A DNA stretch of 64,000 nucleotides, from NCBI RefSeq assembly GCF_900406815.1, contig NZ_OVCN01000005.1, forward strand, positions 62,001 to 126,000. The letters are read 5' to 3'. Under the pieces are notes generated by a model. It did not search any database. It saw nothing but the letters and a program-made list of their open reading frames with translations, and was not told where the DNA came from. Positions 1 through 10,284 of the stretch are shown here, one piece after another; the stretch's first letter is position 1; every line of letters begins with the position of its first letter. This DNA is from Acinetobacter haemolyticus. GTDB taxonomy: Bacteria > Pseudomonadota > Gammaproteobacteria > Pseudomonadales > Moraxellaceae. Made by a program: the position numbers and the translations under genes.

Positions 1-252
<252 letters not shown>

Positions 253-345
253 TTAACAAAAGTTTTGCATAAACGCTAAATTCCTAAATGATGGAAAAAG
301 ATTACGTTTTACGGCACAATATATGCAATTGTGGAAGTTTGAATT

Positions 346-822
346 ATGGCGCAAGCAACAGTAGTAAAAAAACATAATGGTGGCACGATTGCTCAGAACA
401 AAAGAGCGCGCCACGATTACTTTATCGAAGAAAAATTTGAAGCAGGCATGTCCCTCCAAGGCTGGGAAGTGAAATCACTTCGAGCTGGTCGTATGAGCTT
501 GACTGAAAGTTATGTCATTTTTAAAAATGGCGAGGCTTTTTTATTTGGCTCACAAATTCAGCCTTTGTTATCTGCTTCAACGCATGTAGTACCTGAAGCG
601 ACACGTACACGTAAATTACTCTTGTCTCGTCGCGAGTTAGAAAAGCTTTTAGGTGCAGTAAATCAAAAAGGTTATTCCTGTGTACCTTTAGCCTGTTATT
701 GGAAAGGACATTTAGTGAAGCTTGAGATTGCTTTAGTAAAAGGTAAGCAATTGCATGATAAACGTGCCACAGAAAAAGACCGTGACTGGCAGCGTGATAA
801 AGCAAGAATGTTGCATAAATAA
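346..822 (+). CDS. smpB: SsrA-binding protein SmpB
   Basis: SmpB binds tmRNA and delivers it to stalled ribosomes for trans-translation. The 158-residue protein has the usual length. It contains the family core [10 protein letters not shown] at about residues 39-48, the following L-T-E-S-Y-V segment, and a basic C-terminal tail rich in K/R/D ([15 protein letters not shown]) that in this family enters the mRNA path. No tmRNA gene was found in this window. A rho-independent terminator follows immediately. Confidence 0.97.
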   Translation: MAQATVVKKHNGGTIAQNKRARHDYFIEEKFEAGMSLQGWEVKSLRAGRMSLTESYVIFKNGEAFLFGSQIQPLLSASTHVVPEATRTRKLLLSRRELEKLLGAVNQKGYSCVPLACYWKGHLVKLEIALVKGKQLHDKRATEKDRDWQRDKARMLHK

Positions 823-823
823 T

Positions 824-849
824 AAAAAACCTCCAGTTGGAGGTTTTTT
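824..849. terminator. Bidirectional terminator between smpB and the flavodoxin-like gene
   Basis: The stem ACCTCC/GGAGGT has an AGTT loop, flanked by an A-run on the left and a T-run on the right, so it can end transcription from both converging genes. Confidence 0.85.
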
Positions 850-850
850 A

Positions 851-1444
851 TTATGAGACAGTAAAATGTTTTAGTTTCAATTCCGCTAAATATTTTCCAA
901 ATCTTTGTGCAGTTTCCAGATCCCCTTCGGGTGGAGTCACTTCTACACTCGCATTATCAGATTGCGTCATTAAACCCAAGAAACTCGACATACGATTAAT
1001 ATCTAAAGGACTTCGCCCAGTCGGCATAAAGGGTAAACCTGCCCATAGCATGCCATGCTGCATCGCAAATAAATTAATTTGCTGTAATACTGCAAGCTTA
1101 TCGCCGCTCAGACCACCACCATTGGTAAAGCCAGCTGCTAGCTTACCCTGCCATGTTCTTGCCAACCAACGTTTTGAAGAATCTTCCATAAACTGTTTTA
1201 AAGCGGAAGTGAGGCTTCCCATATAGGTGGGACAACCCATCACAATCACATCTGCTTGATCTAAAAGTTCCCACTGAACCGCTGCCACAGATAGCAAATG
1301 GACTTCTGCGCCTGCTTGCTCAGCGCCTTGAGCGATATATTGTGCAACTTTAGCAGTATGACCATAAGGACTATGATAAATCACACAAACTTTAACTTTA
1401 GGAGTAGCAGAATCAAGAACAAACATGGAAATTTTTAAAACCAA
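851..1444 (-). CDS. Flavodoxin-family NAD(P)H:quinone oxidoreductase-like protein (WrbA-like)
   Basis: This is a predicted cytoplasmic FMN-binding protein of the flavodoxin/WrbA fold. The phosphate-binding loop SPYGHTAK lies near residue 25. A GCPTYMGSLTSALKQFM segment near residue 75 matches the second FMN loop, and TNGGGLSGDK near 113 matches the third. WrbA proteins reduce quinones with NAD(P)H; substrate use here is inferred. The downstream ATG at 1426 (MFVLDS) is an alternative start. The gene converges on smpB. Confidence 0.8.
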   Translation of the reverse strand: MVLKISMFVLDSATPKVKVCVIYHSPYGHTAKVAQYIAQGAEQAGAEVHLLSVAAVQWELLDQADVIVMGCPTYMGSLTSALKQFMEDSSKRWLARTWQGKLAAGFTNGGGLSGDKLAVLQQINLFAMQHGMLWAGLPFMPTGRSPLDINRMSSFLGLMTQSDNASVEVTPPEGDLETAQRFGKYLAELKLKHFTVS

Positions 1445-1508
1445 TGAATTGAGTCAAGTTTAACATTTTCATACAAGCAAGGCGAATCACTGATAAAAAC
1501 AAGGCAAT

Positions 1509-2249
1509 TTACTGTATAAATACAAAGGTTGCCATTCGCCCTGTCTTACTATCACGGCGATGGGAAAAGAATTCATTCGCCTGGCGATAAGAACATTGAT
1601 CCCCACCTAACACTGTTTCAATGCCTAAACGGTTCAAAATGAATCGGGCAATCGCATACAAATCAGCTTGATATTTACCTTCTTTTTGTCCCGCGAGGAA
1701 AGCAGGCTCCAATTCAGGATATTTTCCACAAAATGCTGACTTAACCTCTTCACCCACTTCAAAACAAGGCTGACTAATTGCTGCCCCTAACCATGCCCAA
1801 GTCGGCGAAGATTGCATTTCAGTAACTGTATTTTCAATAATACCATTCGCCAAACCACGCCAACCCGCATGGAGATTGGCAACTTCTGTCCCCTCAGCAT
1901 TGCCTAAAACCACAGGTAGACAGTCGGCAGTCATCATCATTAAAGCATGACCTTTACGTTGCGTAACTAAACCATCACCTTCAAGCGCGACAAATGGAAT
2001 TTGTTCATTTATGGTATGACAAATCGTACTATGGGTTTGAGTCAACCACGTCAGTTTACTAACGCCAAATTCAGAGAACTGATTTAATAAAAACATACGA
2101 TGTTGTTGTACACGTTGCGCATCATCATTGACATGCAAAGCTAAATTAAAACCCGTTAAATTTATCTTCGTTGTGCTTATTGCTTGAGGATGCTCAATAC
2201 GAGTTTGCCCTGCGTAAATGCCTTTAGGTAAACCTGATACAAATTCCAT
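1509..2249 (-). CDS. pgeF: Peptidoglycan editing factor / multicopper-type oxidase family PgeF (YfiH)
   Basis: This is a 246-residue member of the DUF152/Cu-oxidase_4 family. In E. coli, YfiH (PgeF) removes mis-incorporated L-serine from peptidoglycan precursors; relatives act as purine nucleoside-processing enzymes. The metal-site residues of the family are visible: H73 in LTQTHST, C110 in TADCLP and H127 in NLHAGWRG. I chose the ATG at 2249 because AGGAG sits 8 bases upstream of it; the ORF continues upstream to 2267 without a ribosome site. It lies downstream of rluD, as in E. coli, separated by 183 bases. Confidence 0.9.
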   Translation of the reverse strand: MEFVSGLPKGIYAGQTRIEHPQAISTTKINLTGFNLALHVNDDAQRVQQHRMFLLNQFSEFGVSKLTWLTQTHSTICHTINEQIPFVALEGDGLVTQRKGHALMMMTADCLPVVLGNAEGTEVANLHAGWRGLANGIIENTVTEMQSSPTWAWLGAAISQPCFEVGEEVKSAFCGKYPELEPAFLAGQKEGKYQADLYAIARFILNRLGIETVLGGDQCSYRQANEFFSHRRDSKTGRMATFVFIQ

Positions 2250-2432
2250 AACATATCTCCTAAGCAATATTTTCTATATCAGTCTTTCTCTTGTGGAACC
2301 ACAATCGGCTCTAATCGCCTAAGCCTAAGAAGAGAGCGTTTAAAACCGCTAACAGCATGGAGTTCACAAAAGCATCCCCCTCAGGAGAGATAAGGAGCGA
2401 CTAAAGCTCTACAAGAGGGAGAAAAGAATCAT

Positions 2433-3482
2433 TTAATATGCCTGATTTTCCGTGCGTAGTACTTCAACCAACTGGGTAAAATCTTCTGGCCAAGGTGCTT
2501 CAAACATCATGTCCTCACCTGTACGTGGATGAACCAACCCCAATTTTGCTGCATGCAAAGCTTGACGCTTAAAGCCACGCAGCATATCAGTTAAAGTAGC
2601 TGAAGCCCCAGCTGGAAAGCGCACACGATTGACATACACAGGATCACCCACTAATCCATGTCCTAAATAACTAAAGTGCACACGAATTTGATGCGTGCGC
2701 CCTGTTTCCAATTGCGCTTGAACACGGGTAAAGTCACGGAAACGTTCTTTCACATTGTAGTGCGTTACCGCATCACGGCCACCAGGTAGGATTGCCATTT
2801 TGACACGGTCTACAGGATGCCTTTTAATCGGTTCATCAATCGTGCCCCCAGCAATAATATTTCCATACACCACAAGGTCATAGACACGATAAACTGTTTT
2901 CTTTGCTAATTGTTTACTCAGCGAAAACTGTGCTTCTAAATTTTTAGCAACGACAAGTAATCCACTGGTATCTTTATCAATACGATGAACCAAACCAGCA
3001 CGCGCTAGTTCAGCAAGTTTTGGGGCATGATAAAGTAAGGCATTCACTAATGTACCTGTTGGATTACCAGCGCCTGGATGAACGACCATTCCCACTTCTT
3101 TATTGATCACAATAATATCGTCATCTTCATAGACAATATTTAAGGGAATATTTTCAGGCTGGCTCGATGTTTGTGCCTCAAGCTCAACTTCAAGCGTCAA
3201 CAACTCGTTACCTTCACAACGGTACTTTGGTTTTACAATATTACCATTTACCAACAGATGCCCATCTTTCATCCATTGCTTAAGTTTTTCACGAGAAAAC
3301 TCGTTCCACACTAGCGCAGCGACTTGATCAATGCGTTGACCTAAATAGTTTTCATCGAGTTGAACTTGCAACGATAAACGTGTTGCAGTTGAGTCAGAAT
3401 TATGATTATCTGCATCGACAGAATCTTCGAGTAAGAAATCTGTTTCAGAGAAGTTTGAATTGGAAGATTGTGCTGAAGTCAT
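2433..3482 (-). CDS. rluD: 23S rRNA pseudouridine synthase RluD
   Basis: RluD converts uridines of 23S rRNA helix 69 to pseudouridine during 50S maturation. From the ATG at 3482 the protein is about 349 residues. An acidic, serine-rich N-terminal tail (1-35) is followed by an S4 RNA-binding domain (about 45-90) and then the RluA-type catalytic domain with HRIDKDTSG; the catalytic Asp is D169. An ATG at 3518 would add 12 residues with no better ribosome site. The gene is divergent from bamD with a very short shared upstream region, a pairing known from enterics and pseudomonads (bamD-rluD). Confidence 0.95.
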   Translation of the reverse strand: MTSAQSSNSNFSETDFLLEDSVDADNHNSDSTATRLSLQVQLDENYLGQRIDQVAALVWNEFSREKLKQWMKDGHLLVNGNIVKPKYRCEGNELLTLEVELEAQTSSQPENIPLNIVYEDDDIIVINKEVGMVVHPGAGNPTGTLVNALLYHAPKLAELARAGLVHRIDKDTSGLLVVAKNLEAQFSLSKQLAKKTVYRVYDLVVYGNIIAGGTIDEPIKRHPVDRVKMAILPGGRDAVTHYNVKERFRDFTRVQAQLETGRTHQIRVHFSYLGHGLVGDPVYVNRVRFPAGASATLTDMLRGFKRQALHAAKLGLVHPRTGEDMMFEAPWPEDFTQLVEVLRTENQAY

Positions 3483-3553
3483 TTGATGATCGGTACAAAA
3501 ATGGTTTAATAGTACCATTGTAGCTTATTGCCCAGAATAACAGAGGAGTTTTT

Positions 3554-4543
3554 ATGTCGCTACCACGTTATAAAATTACAGTGCTCGCACTTTCTTTAGG
3601 TGTAGCATCTGCATTTGTGGGCTGTAGCAGCAATCCGAGTAAGAAAGAAGTGGTTGATAAAGGGCCACAATCAAGTGAACAAGTCTATTTTGAAAAAGCA
3701 CTCAAATCTCTTGAACGCAATCAATATACAGATGCGGTAAAATCACTGGAAGCTTTAGATACTTACTTCCCAACTGGACAATATACCCAGCAAGCACAAC
3801 TTGAACTTCTCTACGCAAAATTCAAACAAAAAGATTATGAAGGAACGATTGCACTTGCGGATCGATTCATTCGTCTAAATCCACAACATCCTAACGTAGA
3901 CTATGCTTACTATGTTCGTGGTGTTGCCAATATGGAAATGAACTACGATAGCTTAATTCGTTATACGTCATTGAAACAAGCACATCGTGACGTAAGCTAT
4001 ATTAAAGTTGCTTATCAAAATTTTGTTGATTTAATTCGCCGTTTTCCAAGCAGTCAATATTCTGTTGATGCGGCTCAACGCATGAAATATATCGGTCAAG
4101 AGCTTGCTGAGAGTGAAATGAATGCTGCGCGCTTCAACATTCAACGTAAAGCATGGTTAGCGGCAGCGGAACGTGCTCGATGGGTTCTTGAGTATTACCC
4201 TCAAACCCCACAAACCCCTGAAGCATTAGCAACTTTAGCCTATAGCTACCAGCAACTTGGGGATAAGGCAACATCCCAACAATATATTGAGATTCTTAAA
4301 CTCAATTATCCAAATCTGGTCAAATCAAATGGTGAAGTCAATCTACGTGCTGCACGCAAAGAAGGTAGCTGGGTTAATCGGGCAACTTTAGGTTTACTTG
4401 GTCGTGAATCTCAACAAACTGAAGTTGAAAATAATGACACTCAAATCGAACCACCTCGCCGTAGTTTAACCAACCGTTTGAGTTTTGGATTATTTGATAA
4501 ACCTGAAACTGAACAAAGCAGCGAAGAAAATGCAGCAAATTAA
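3554..4543 (+). CDS. bamD: Outer-membrane assembly lipoprotein BamD
   Basis: BamD is an essential lipoprotein of the BAM complex that inserts beta-barrel proteins in the outer membrane. A lipoprotein signal ends at FVGC, with the lipid-carrying Cys at residue 24. TPR-like helical repeats follow (about 40-265), including the family stretch YYVRGVANMEM. The ribosome site GAGG lies just upstream (CAGAGGAG). At 329 residues it is about 80 longer than E. coli BamD; the extra C-terminal 60 residues are polar and charged (NNDTQIEPPRR, EQSSEEN) and probably disordered. Confidence 0.96.
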   Translation: MSLPRYKITVLALSLGVASAFVGCSSNPSKKEVVDKGPQSSEQVYFEKALKSLERNQYTDAVKSLEALDTYFPTGQYTQQAQLELLYAKFKQKDYEGTIALADRFIRLNPQHPNVDYAYYVRGVANMEMNYDSLIRYTSLKQAHRDVSYIKVAYQNFVDLIRRFPSSQYSVDAAQRMKYIGQELAESEMNAARFNIQRKAWLAAAERARWVLEYYPQTPQTPEALATLAYSYQQLGDKATSQQYIEILKLNYPNLVKSNGEVNLRAARKEGSWVNRATLGLLGRESQQTEVENNDTQIEPPRRSLTNRLSFGLFDKPETEQSSEENAAN

Positions 4544-4552
4544 TTTCTAAGT

Positions 4553-4613
4553 GTTCGGGTGTGGTTTTAGCCTATAACGCTATGCATGGTTGAAATACCA
4601 ACACACCCTGAAC
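4553..4613. repeat. Imperfect inverted repeat downstream of bamD
   Basis: The arms GTTCGGGTGTG and CACACCCTGAAC flank about 31 bases. They could form a long hairpin in the bamD 3' region, ahead of the terminator. Function is unknown. Confidence 0.5.
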
Positions 4614-4623
4614 TCAACATACG

Positions 4624-4652
4624 AACAGGCAAGTTAATCCTTGCCTGTTTTT
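4624..4652 (+). terminator. bamD terminator
   Basis: A perfect 10-bp stem AACAGGCAAG/CTTGCCTGTT with a six-base loop, followed by a T-run. Confidence 0.88.
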
Positions 4653-4721
4653 CATTTTATGCAACAATGATAACTAAATTCATCCCAAGCTCTACCCAGT
4701 TTTTTTAAATGGTAACCTGTC

Positions 4722-6599
4722 ATGGCAATTCCACAGCATACGATTGATCAAATCCTAGATCGAACCGACATCGTCGATTTGATCGGTCAACGTGTGAAAT
4801 TGAAAAAAACTGGGCGTACATATTCTGGCTGTTGCCCATTTCATCAAGAAAAAACCCCTTCTTTCCATGTATATCGTGATAAACAGTATTATCACTGCTT
4901 TGGCTGCCAAGCCAATGGAAATGCGATTCGTTTCTTGATGGACATTGACAGTCGTAACTTTATCGATGTGATGAAGGACCTGTCTAATCAGACTGGAATA
5001 GAATTACCCAAAGATAATCACGACAACAAAAAACTTTCTTATAAACGTAGCCCTCAGACGTCACCTTCTCCGCCTGAAAAAAAATCCAACTCTCCAACAC
5101 CAGATCATTCGATTCATGAACCCATGGACGAGCATTTTGTTGATATGGATCGGTTTATGGATGATCCCTTTGCACAATTTGATCCAGCCTTTGGCATGGA
5201 TGAGCAAGTGCAAGAAGGCAATCTCTATGACCTTTTGGAAAATGTGGCACAGTTTTATGAACGACAACTTCCCCATAGCCAAAAAGCCCAGAACTATTTT
5301 AAGCATCGCGGCTTATCAGTTCAGACCATCCAATTTTGGCGTTTAGGATACGCACCAGAAGATTGGCAACATTTAGAAAAAGCCTTCCCTCAAGATATAG
5401 AAGGCTTAAAACAAATCGGACTGATTCGCTCTAGTGACAGTGGTCGAGATTTTGATTTATTACGTGATCGTGTGATTTTTCCGATTCGTGATCATAAAGG
5501 TCGTGTGGTCGGTTTTGGTGGACGTGCGCTGAACGATGACATTAAACCTAAATATATCAACTCTCCAGATTCAGAAGTGTTCCATAAAAACCAACTGCTT
5601 TACGGTTTATATGAGGGACGTAAGCTCAAAGCCAATGACTGGTTGATGGTAGAAGGTTATATGGATGTGATTGCGCTACAACAGTACGGTATCAACGGCG
5701 CTGTCGCAACGCTTGGAACAGCCAGCAATGCGGATCACTTAACCACGCTCTTTAAACAGAACTCCCGTATCACGATTGCCTTCGATGGTGATGCTGCAGG
5801 ACAAAAAGCAGCACGACGAACTTTGGAAATTGCACTTCCATTACTCAATGATGGTCGTGAGTTAAAATTCTTTGTGCTGCCCAATGAGCATGATCCAGAT
5901 TCTTTAATTCGACGTGAAGGATTGGAAAATTTCCAAAAGTTACTGCAACAAGCACCGCTATTGTCTGATTTTGTATTTGCTCATTTAACGGGACAACATG
6001 ATATCAGCACGCCTGAAGGTAAAAGCTTGGTCATGGGAGAGCTACGAGAATTAACCGAATTACTGCCTAAACAAGGCTCATTTCGTTACTTGTTAACTCA
6101 ATCTTTCCGCGAAAAACTAGGTTTAGGTAAACGTTTTACACCACAAATCAGCCATGATGCATCTTTGTCTTTTAATATTCACACCAAAGATGAAGATTTT
6201 GCGATCGCTATTTTGATGCATCACCCCTTTCTTTATATCCATTTTGAAGAATTACGTGCGGTGATTGATCAAACAGAATTGTTAGCCAAGATTTTAGCCG
6301 TACTAAATATCGTGTTTGATGATCTACCCGATGATCAAGAGTTAGCGACTTATTATGTACTCGGTGCATGTAGCAATTTTAGCCATGAGATTGCTGATAT
6401 TATGCAACGCACTAATATTCAATCATTAACTCAGGCACCTGAAATTGCAGATAAATTAGCAAAGGAATATGCTTTAGGTTTACAAGAAAAGTATTTAAGA
6501 TTAAAACTTAAATCACCGATTACGCTGATTGAATCACGCAACTTACGTCAGCAATTGAATGAATTAACTAAGCAAATTAGCTTACGCTTACTATCCTAA
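4722..6599 (+). CDS. dnaG: DNA primase DnaG
   Basis: DnaG makes RNA primers for replication and works with the DnaB helicase. The CHC2 zinc finger has ligands C38, H41, C59 and C62. The TOPRIM core has MVEGYMDV near residue 311 and FDGDAAG near residue 355. A C-terminal helicase-interaction domain completes the 625 residues. Between the zinc domain and the polymerase domain (about residues 100-165) lies a low-complexity S/P/K-rich then D/M/F-rich linker, far longer than the short linker of E. coli DnaG. The ribosome site before the ATG is weak (GGTAAC). It converges tightly on hemA, with 4 bases between stop codons and no clear terminator. Confidence 0.97.
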   Translation: MAIPQHTIDQILDRTDIVDLIGQRVKLKKTGRTYSGCCPFHQEKTPSFHVYRDKQYYHCFGCQANGNAIRFLMDIDSRNFIDVMKDLSNQTGIELPKDNHDNKKLSYKRSPQTSPSPPEKKSNSPTPDHSIHEPMDEHFVDMDRFMDDPFAQFDPAFGMDEQVQEGNLYDLLENVAQFYERQLPHSQKAQNYFKHRGLSVQTIQFWRLGYAPEDWQHLEKAFPQDIEGLKQIGLIRSSDSGRDFDLLRDRVIFPIRDHKGRVVGFGGRALNDDIKPKYINSPDSEVFHKNQLLYGLYEGRKLKANDWLMVEGYMDVIALQQYGINGAVATLGTASNADHLTTLFKQNSRITIAFDGDAAGQKAARRTLEIALPLLNDGRELKFFVLPNEHDPDSLIRREGLENFQKLLQQAPLLSDFVFAHLTGQHDISTPEGKSLVMGELRELTELLPKQGSFRYLLTQSFREKLGLGKRFTPQISHDASLSFNIHTKDEDFAIAILMHHPFLYIHFEELRAVIDQTELLAKILAVLNIVFDDLPDDQELATYYVLGACSNFSHEIADIMQRTNIQSLTQAPEIADKLAKEYALGLQEKYLRLKLKSPITLIESRNLRQQLNELTKQISLRLLS

Positions 6600-6603
6600 T
6601 TTT

Positions 6604-7887
6604 TTATTGTTTTGGCTTGCGCTCATGCTCAAATACTTCATGAAGATGCTGCTGTAGCCATTCAAAATAATCAGGACTCTCAGCTTTAGCCGCCTCACGC
6701 AATAAAATGGAGGTCGGATGCATCAATTTTTGCGTCAAACGATGAGCAAACTCTTGCAGAACTTGCTCAGGCGGATGTCCATGTTGTAATGCATCCATGG
6801 CATGTTCTAATTCAATTTGACTCATTTCTTCGCTATGTTGGCGGTAGGCTTGTATCGTTCCGCCCGCCTCTTTAACTTTTTGCTGAGTAATCAATTGTGT
6901 CGCTAATTGATTTACCATTACTTCAGCTTCAACAGCAGCTTGACGACGCTGTGCTAGATTTTCATCTATCACACTTTGTAAATCATCTACGCCATATAAA
7001 TAAACGTTATCTAGTGACTCAACTTTTGGATCAATATCACGTGGAACTGCCAAATCCACCATCAACATTTGTTGATAACGACGACTCTTCAGTGCACTTT
7101 TAACGTCTTTATATCCAATCACTTGATGCAAACTACCTGTACAACTCGAAATCACATCAGCTCTGTGCAAATTTTGCGCCAACGCTTCAAATGGAATAAT
7201 TTCCACCTCAACCTGATGTGCGATTTCTTGCGCTAATTGGTCTGCTCGTTCACGGCTACGGTTACAAATAATGATCCTTGCAACCCCCATTTCAGCCAAA
7301 TATTTGGCCACAAGACTATTCATCTCCCCTGCAGCAATCACCATGACTGTGAGCTTTTCTGGATGACTAAACACTTGAGAGGCTAACTGAGCAACCGCAT
7401 AGCCCATAGAGACTGCATGACTTCCGACTGAGGTCTCAGTACGGACGCGCTTTGCGGCATAAAATGCGTATTCAAAAATCCCGTTAAGTTCAGGAGAAAC
7501 TGTCTCCGCATCTTTAGATAAAGCCAAGGCACTTTTGACCTGACCTAAAATTTGCGGCTCACCTAACATTAGTGAGTCTAAACCACTTGCAACACGCATC
7601 AAATGAGTAATGGCTTGAGCATTCTCGTAACGATAAACATGATGAATTAATTGTTTTACATCAATATTATTCACTTGGGCGAGCCAATTCAGGATGCTAT
7701 CTGCATCCTCAGTCATGGCATAAACTTCTGTGCGATTACATGTCGAGACGACCACCATATCCTTCAGTGCAGGATGTCGATGTTGTTCAAGCAATAATGC
7801 TTCCAATCGCTCTGCATTGAAAGCAATTTGCTCACGAAGTTCGACAGAAGCTGTTTGATGGTTGACACCCAATGCAAAGAAAGACAT
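6604..7887 (-). CDS. hemA: Glutamyl-tRNA reductase HemA
   Basis: HemA reduces glutamyl-tRNA(Glu) to glutamate-1-semialdehyde with NADPH, the first committed step of tetrapyrrole synthesis. The 427-residue protein has the catalytic cysteine C50 in [11 protein letters not shown], the [17 protein letters not shown] signature near residue 98, an NADPH-binding segment ([15 protein letters not shown]) and a C-terminal dimerisation helix domain. It is divergent from the TPR-lolB-ispE group, matching the E. coli hemA/lolB/ispE/prs neighbourhood. Confidence 0.97.
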   Translation of the reverse strand: MSFFALGVNHQTASVELREQIAFNAERLEALLLEQHRHPALKDMVVVSTCNRTEVYAMTEDADSILNWLAQVNNIDVKQLIHHVYRYENAQAITHLMRVASGLDSLMLGEPQILGQVKSALALSKDAETVSPELNGIFEYAFYAAKRVRTETSVGSHAVSMGYAVAQLASQVFSHPEKLTVMVIAAGEMNSLVAKYLAEMGVARIIICNRSRERADQLAQEIAHQVEVEIIPFEALAQNLHRADVISSCTGSLHQVIGYKDVKSALKSRRYQQMLMVDLAVPRDIDPKVESLDNVYLYGVDDLQSVIDENLAQRRQAAVEAEVMVNQLATQLITQQKVKEAGGTIQAYRQHSEEMSQIELEHAMDALQHGHPPEQVLQEFAHRLTQKLMHPTSILLREAAKAESPDYFEWLQQHLHEVFEHERKPKQ

Positions 7888-7966
7888 ATCAGATCATCAT
7901 TTCGCTAAATTTATGTTATTGTGCAACATCGGTGTCATAAAAAGCATTACTTTGGATCAATAAAAA

Positions 7967-9685
7967 TTGCGTCAGCTATATCGCCGTATCCAGTTTAGCG
8001 GCAAGACGATTAGACGGTATTCTACCACAATCTTATTGTTAGGTAGTATGAGTGCCTACGTCTCTGCACAAGCAATACACGACATGTATGCTGATCAGAG
8101 CTTTGAATATGCCCTAAAACAGAGCATGGTTGCTGAGTTTTCGCTTGCTTACGATGATATTCCAACTGCATTGCATAACTATACCGTGCTTGCAATTCGC
8201 AGTAATTCAACCACGATCAAACAACGTGCACTAGATATCGCACTTGAATATGATGATTTGCAAGCGGCTTTAGATATTGCTACGCATTGGGTTGAACAAG
8301 AACCCAAAGATGTACCAGCGTTATTCTACTTATCACATATTGCCCTAAAAACTCATGAATACGAACTCGCCGCTAAAACCTTAGATAAAATTCTAAATAT
8401 TGATCCAACGGCTGATTTAGAACAGATTCTTGCAGGAATTGCACCTGAGCAAGCAAAAGATAGAGAGATTTTGCTCAATGCATTGCGAGCGAGTAAAGAA
8501 AAAAATAATCCCTCTATTTTGGCGTTAATCGCAGGTCTAGAAGCTCAAGATGGTTCTTACGAACAGGCACTCAAAAATATAAACCGTGCGCTACGTAAAC
8601 GCTCAAAATCGACGAGTTTTATTTTGATGAAAGCCAATTTGCTGATGGCTTTACAAGATGAAGAAGCAACACAAAAATGGCTGGCACGTGCAAGTCGGAA
8701 GAACAAAAATAATTTGGATGTGCGTTTGGCAGAAGCACGCTATTACATTCAAATGAATCAACAGCATCAAGCTTTTGATAAACTGCAAGCGATTATTAAA
8801 GACCACCCTCGTGCGGAGGAGGCTTTATTTATAGCAGGTTTGACAAGTATCGATTTAAAAAAATATGAGCTTGCTGAGCAGTATTTGGTTGAATTACGCT
8901 CTTCTGAAAAGTATCAAAACGAAGCCTATTACTATCTCGCCATCAATGCACAACGTAAGCAACATTATGAAACAGCCAAAGCCTATTATCGTTTAGTTGA
9001 TGGCAACTTATATATCGTCTCTCGACGCAATATGATTGCGATTTTTGAACAACAACAGCAACTTAATGACGCGCTAAGATTTCTAACCCAAGAGCGAGTT
9101 AACTATCCGCAGCATGCCAGTTTCTTATATCAAGCCCAAGCTGATATCTTAAAAAAAACAAATAATAAAGTGGCTGCCCTCGCTTTACTCGATGAAGCGA
9201 TCAAAAATATTCCAGATGATCCAGAACTCATTTACGCAGAAGTTTTATTGCTCGATCCTTATACAGATCGTGACAAATTGGATAAAGCACTGAAACAACT
9301 TTTGCGCTTAGAACCCAATAGTCCTACCTATTTAAATGCATATGCTTATACTTTGGCACTGCAAAATCGTCGTCTCAAAGAAGCACGTAAATATGCAGAA
9401 CTAGCACTAGAGTATGCCCCTGAACAAGCCTCTATTTTAGATACGCTGGGCTATATTGCATTTTTACAAAATGATTTTGATACAGCAGTCAATGTGCTCG
9501 AACAAGCATATTCACTGAGCCAAAATATCAATATTGGCGTTCGATATGCGAAAGCACTTTATATGCAAGGATCACTCACTGAATTTAGCGATGTGTTACA
9601 GCAATTGAAACAAAAACATGCGAATGCCCCACAATTACAACAACTTGATGGCTTAATCTTACCTGTCACTGTAAAAAAGAGTTAA
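7967..9685 (+). CDS. Tetratricopeptide-repeat protein with signal peptide
   Basis: This is a 572-residue exported TPR protein of unknown specific function. The TTG at 7967 is the likely start: it gives a basic n-region and a hydrophobic core (ILLLGSMSAYV) ending in a signal-peptidase site near SAQA (residues 33-36). The first in-frame ATG would lie inside that core. At least ten TPR-type helical pairs follow; the C-terminal ones are clearest (YLNAYAYTLALQNRRLKEA, ILDTLGYIAFLQNDFDTA). It is 4 bases from lolB and probably co-transcribed with lolB and ispE, suggesting an envelope role. Confidence 0.85.
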   Translation: MRQLYRRIQFSGKTIRRYSTTILLLGSMSAYVSAQAIHDMYADQSFEYALKQSMVAEFSLAYDDIPTALHNYTVLAIRSNSTTIKQRALDIALEYDDLQAALDIATHWVEQEPKDVPALFYLSHIALKTHEYELAAKTLDKILNIDPTADLEQILAGIAPEQAKDREILLNALRASKEKNNPSILALIAGLEAQDGSYEQALKNINRALRKRSKSTSFILMKANLLMALQDEEATQKWLARASRKNKNNLDVRLAEARYYIQMNQQHQAFDKLQAIIKDHPRAEEALFIAGLTSIDLKKYELAEQYLVELRSSEKYQNEAYYYLAINAQRKQHYETAKAYYRLVDGNLYIVSRRNMIAIFEQQQQLNDALRFLTQERVNYPQHASFLYQAQADILKKTNNKVAALALLDEAIKNIPDDPELIYAEVLLLDPYTDRDKLDKALKQLLRLEPNSPTYLNAYAYTLALQNRRLKEARKYAELALEYAPEQASILDTLGYIAFLQNDFDTAVNVLEQAYSLSQNINIGVRYAKALYMQGSLTEFSDVLQQLKQKHANAPQLQQLDGLILPVTVKKS

Positions 9686-9689
9686 ATTC

Positions 9690-10271
9690 ATGCGTCTTTT
9701 TCCAAAATTATGCGTCGCATTATGTAGTAGTGGTGTGTTGCTATTAACAGGCTGTCAACACCTCGGACAACCCAAAAAAACGATCGTTTCGCCACAAGTT
9801 CAAGATGAAAATAATTTTAGCTTACAAGGGAAAATTGGGGTTCGCACACCGCAACAATCAGGTAGTGCATTCTTCACATGGATTCAACAACAGGATCAAT
9901 TTGATATTGAACTGACAGGAATTTTAGGAGTGGGTAAAACTCAAATTCAAGGCAAACCCGGTGAAGTGACGTTGAATAGCTCTAAAACGGGCTTAATCAC
10001 CGCAAATTCGCCAGAAGAGCTTTTGGAAAAGGCAACGGGTTGGCAAGCTCCAATTATGCACCTTACCCATTGGATACAAGCCAAACCAGCTACTCTGCAT
10101 GCTCAAGCAACTCGAGACGAAAATAATCGTTTAAAACAACTCATTGAAGATGGCTGGACAGTAGATTTTAGCTACAACGATAATCAAACTCTGCCAAATA
10201 AGCTTCTGCTCAAACAAGCGCTTGAGGAAAATAAAGAAAACCGTATTACAATGGTTATTCAAAATCGATAA
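9690..10271 (+). CDS. lolB: Outer-membrane lipoprotein receptor LolB
   Basis: LolB takes lipoproteins from periplasmic LolA and inserts them in the outer membrane. The lipoprotein signal ends LLTGC, with the lipidated Cys at residue 22. The mature part has the LolB features NFSLQGKIGVRTP and SGSAFFTWIQQQDQFDIELTG. The protein has 193 residues, close to the family's usual length. It lies between the TPR gene and ispE; the ispE start is 13 bases after its stop. Confidence 0.94.
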   Translation: MRLFPKLCVALCSSGVLLLTGCQHLGQPKKTIVSPQVQDENNFSLQGKIGVRTPQQSGSAFFTWIQQQDQFDIELTGILGVGKTQIQGKPGEVTLNSSKTGLITANSPEELLEKATGWQAPIMHLTHWIQAKPATLHAQATRDENNRLKQLIEDGWTVDFSYNDNQTLPNKLLLKQALEENKENRITMVIQNR

Positions 10272-10284
10272 CTTAGATGCTTAT

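Noticed and set aside
837..1226. 129-residue plus-strand frame opposite the flavodoxin-like gene
   Set aside because: It is the complement of a clear flavodoxin-family protein and has no domain of its own.
10222..10284. Upstream extension of ispE to 10222
   Set aside because: It lies inside lolB in another frame. The family N-terminus begins at 10285.
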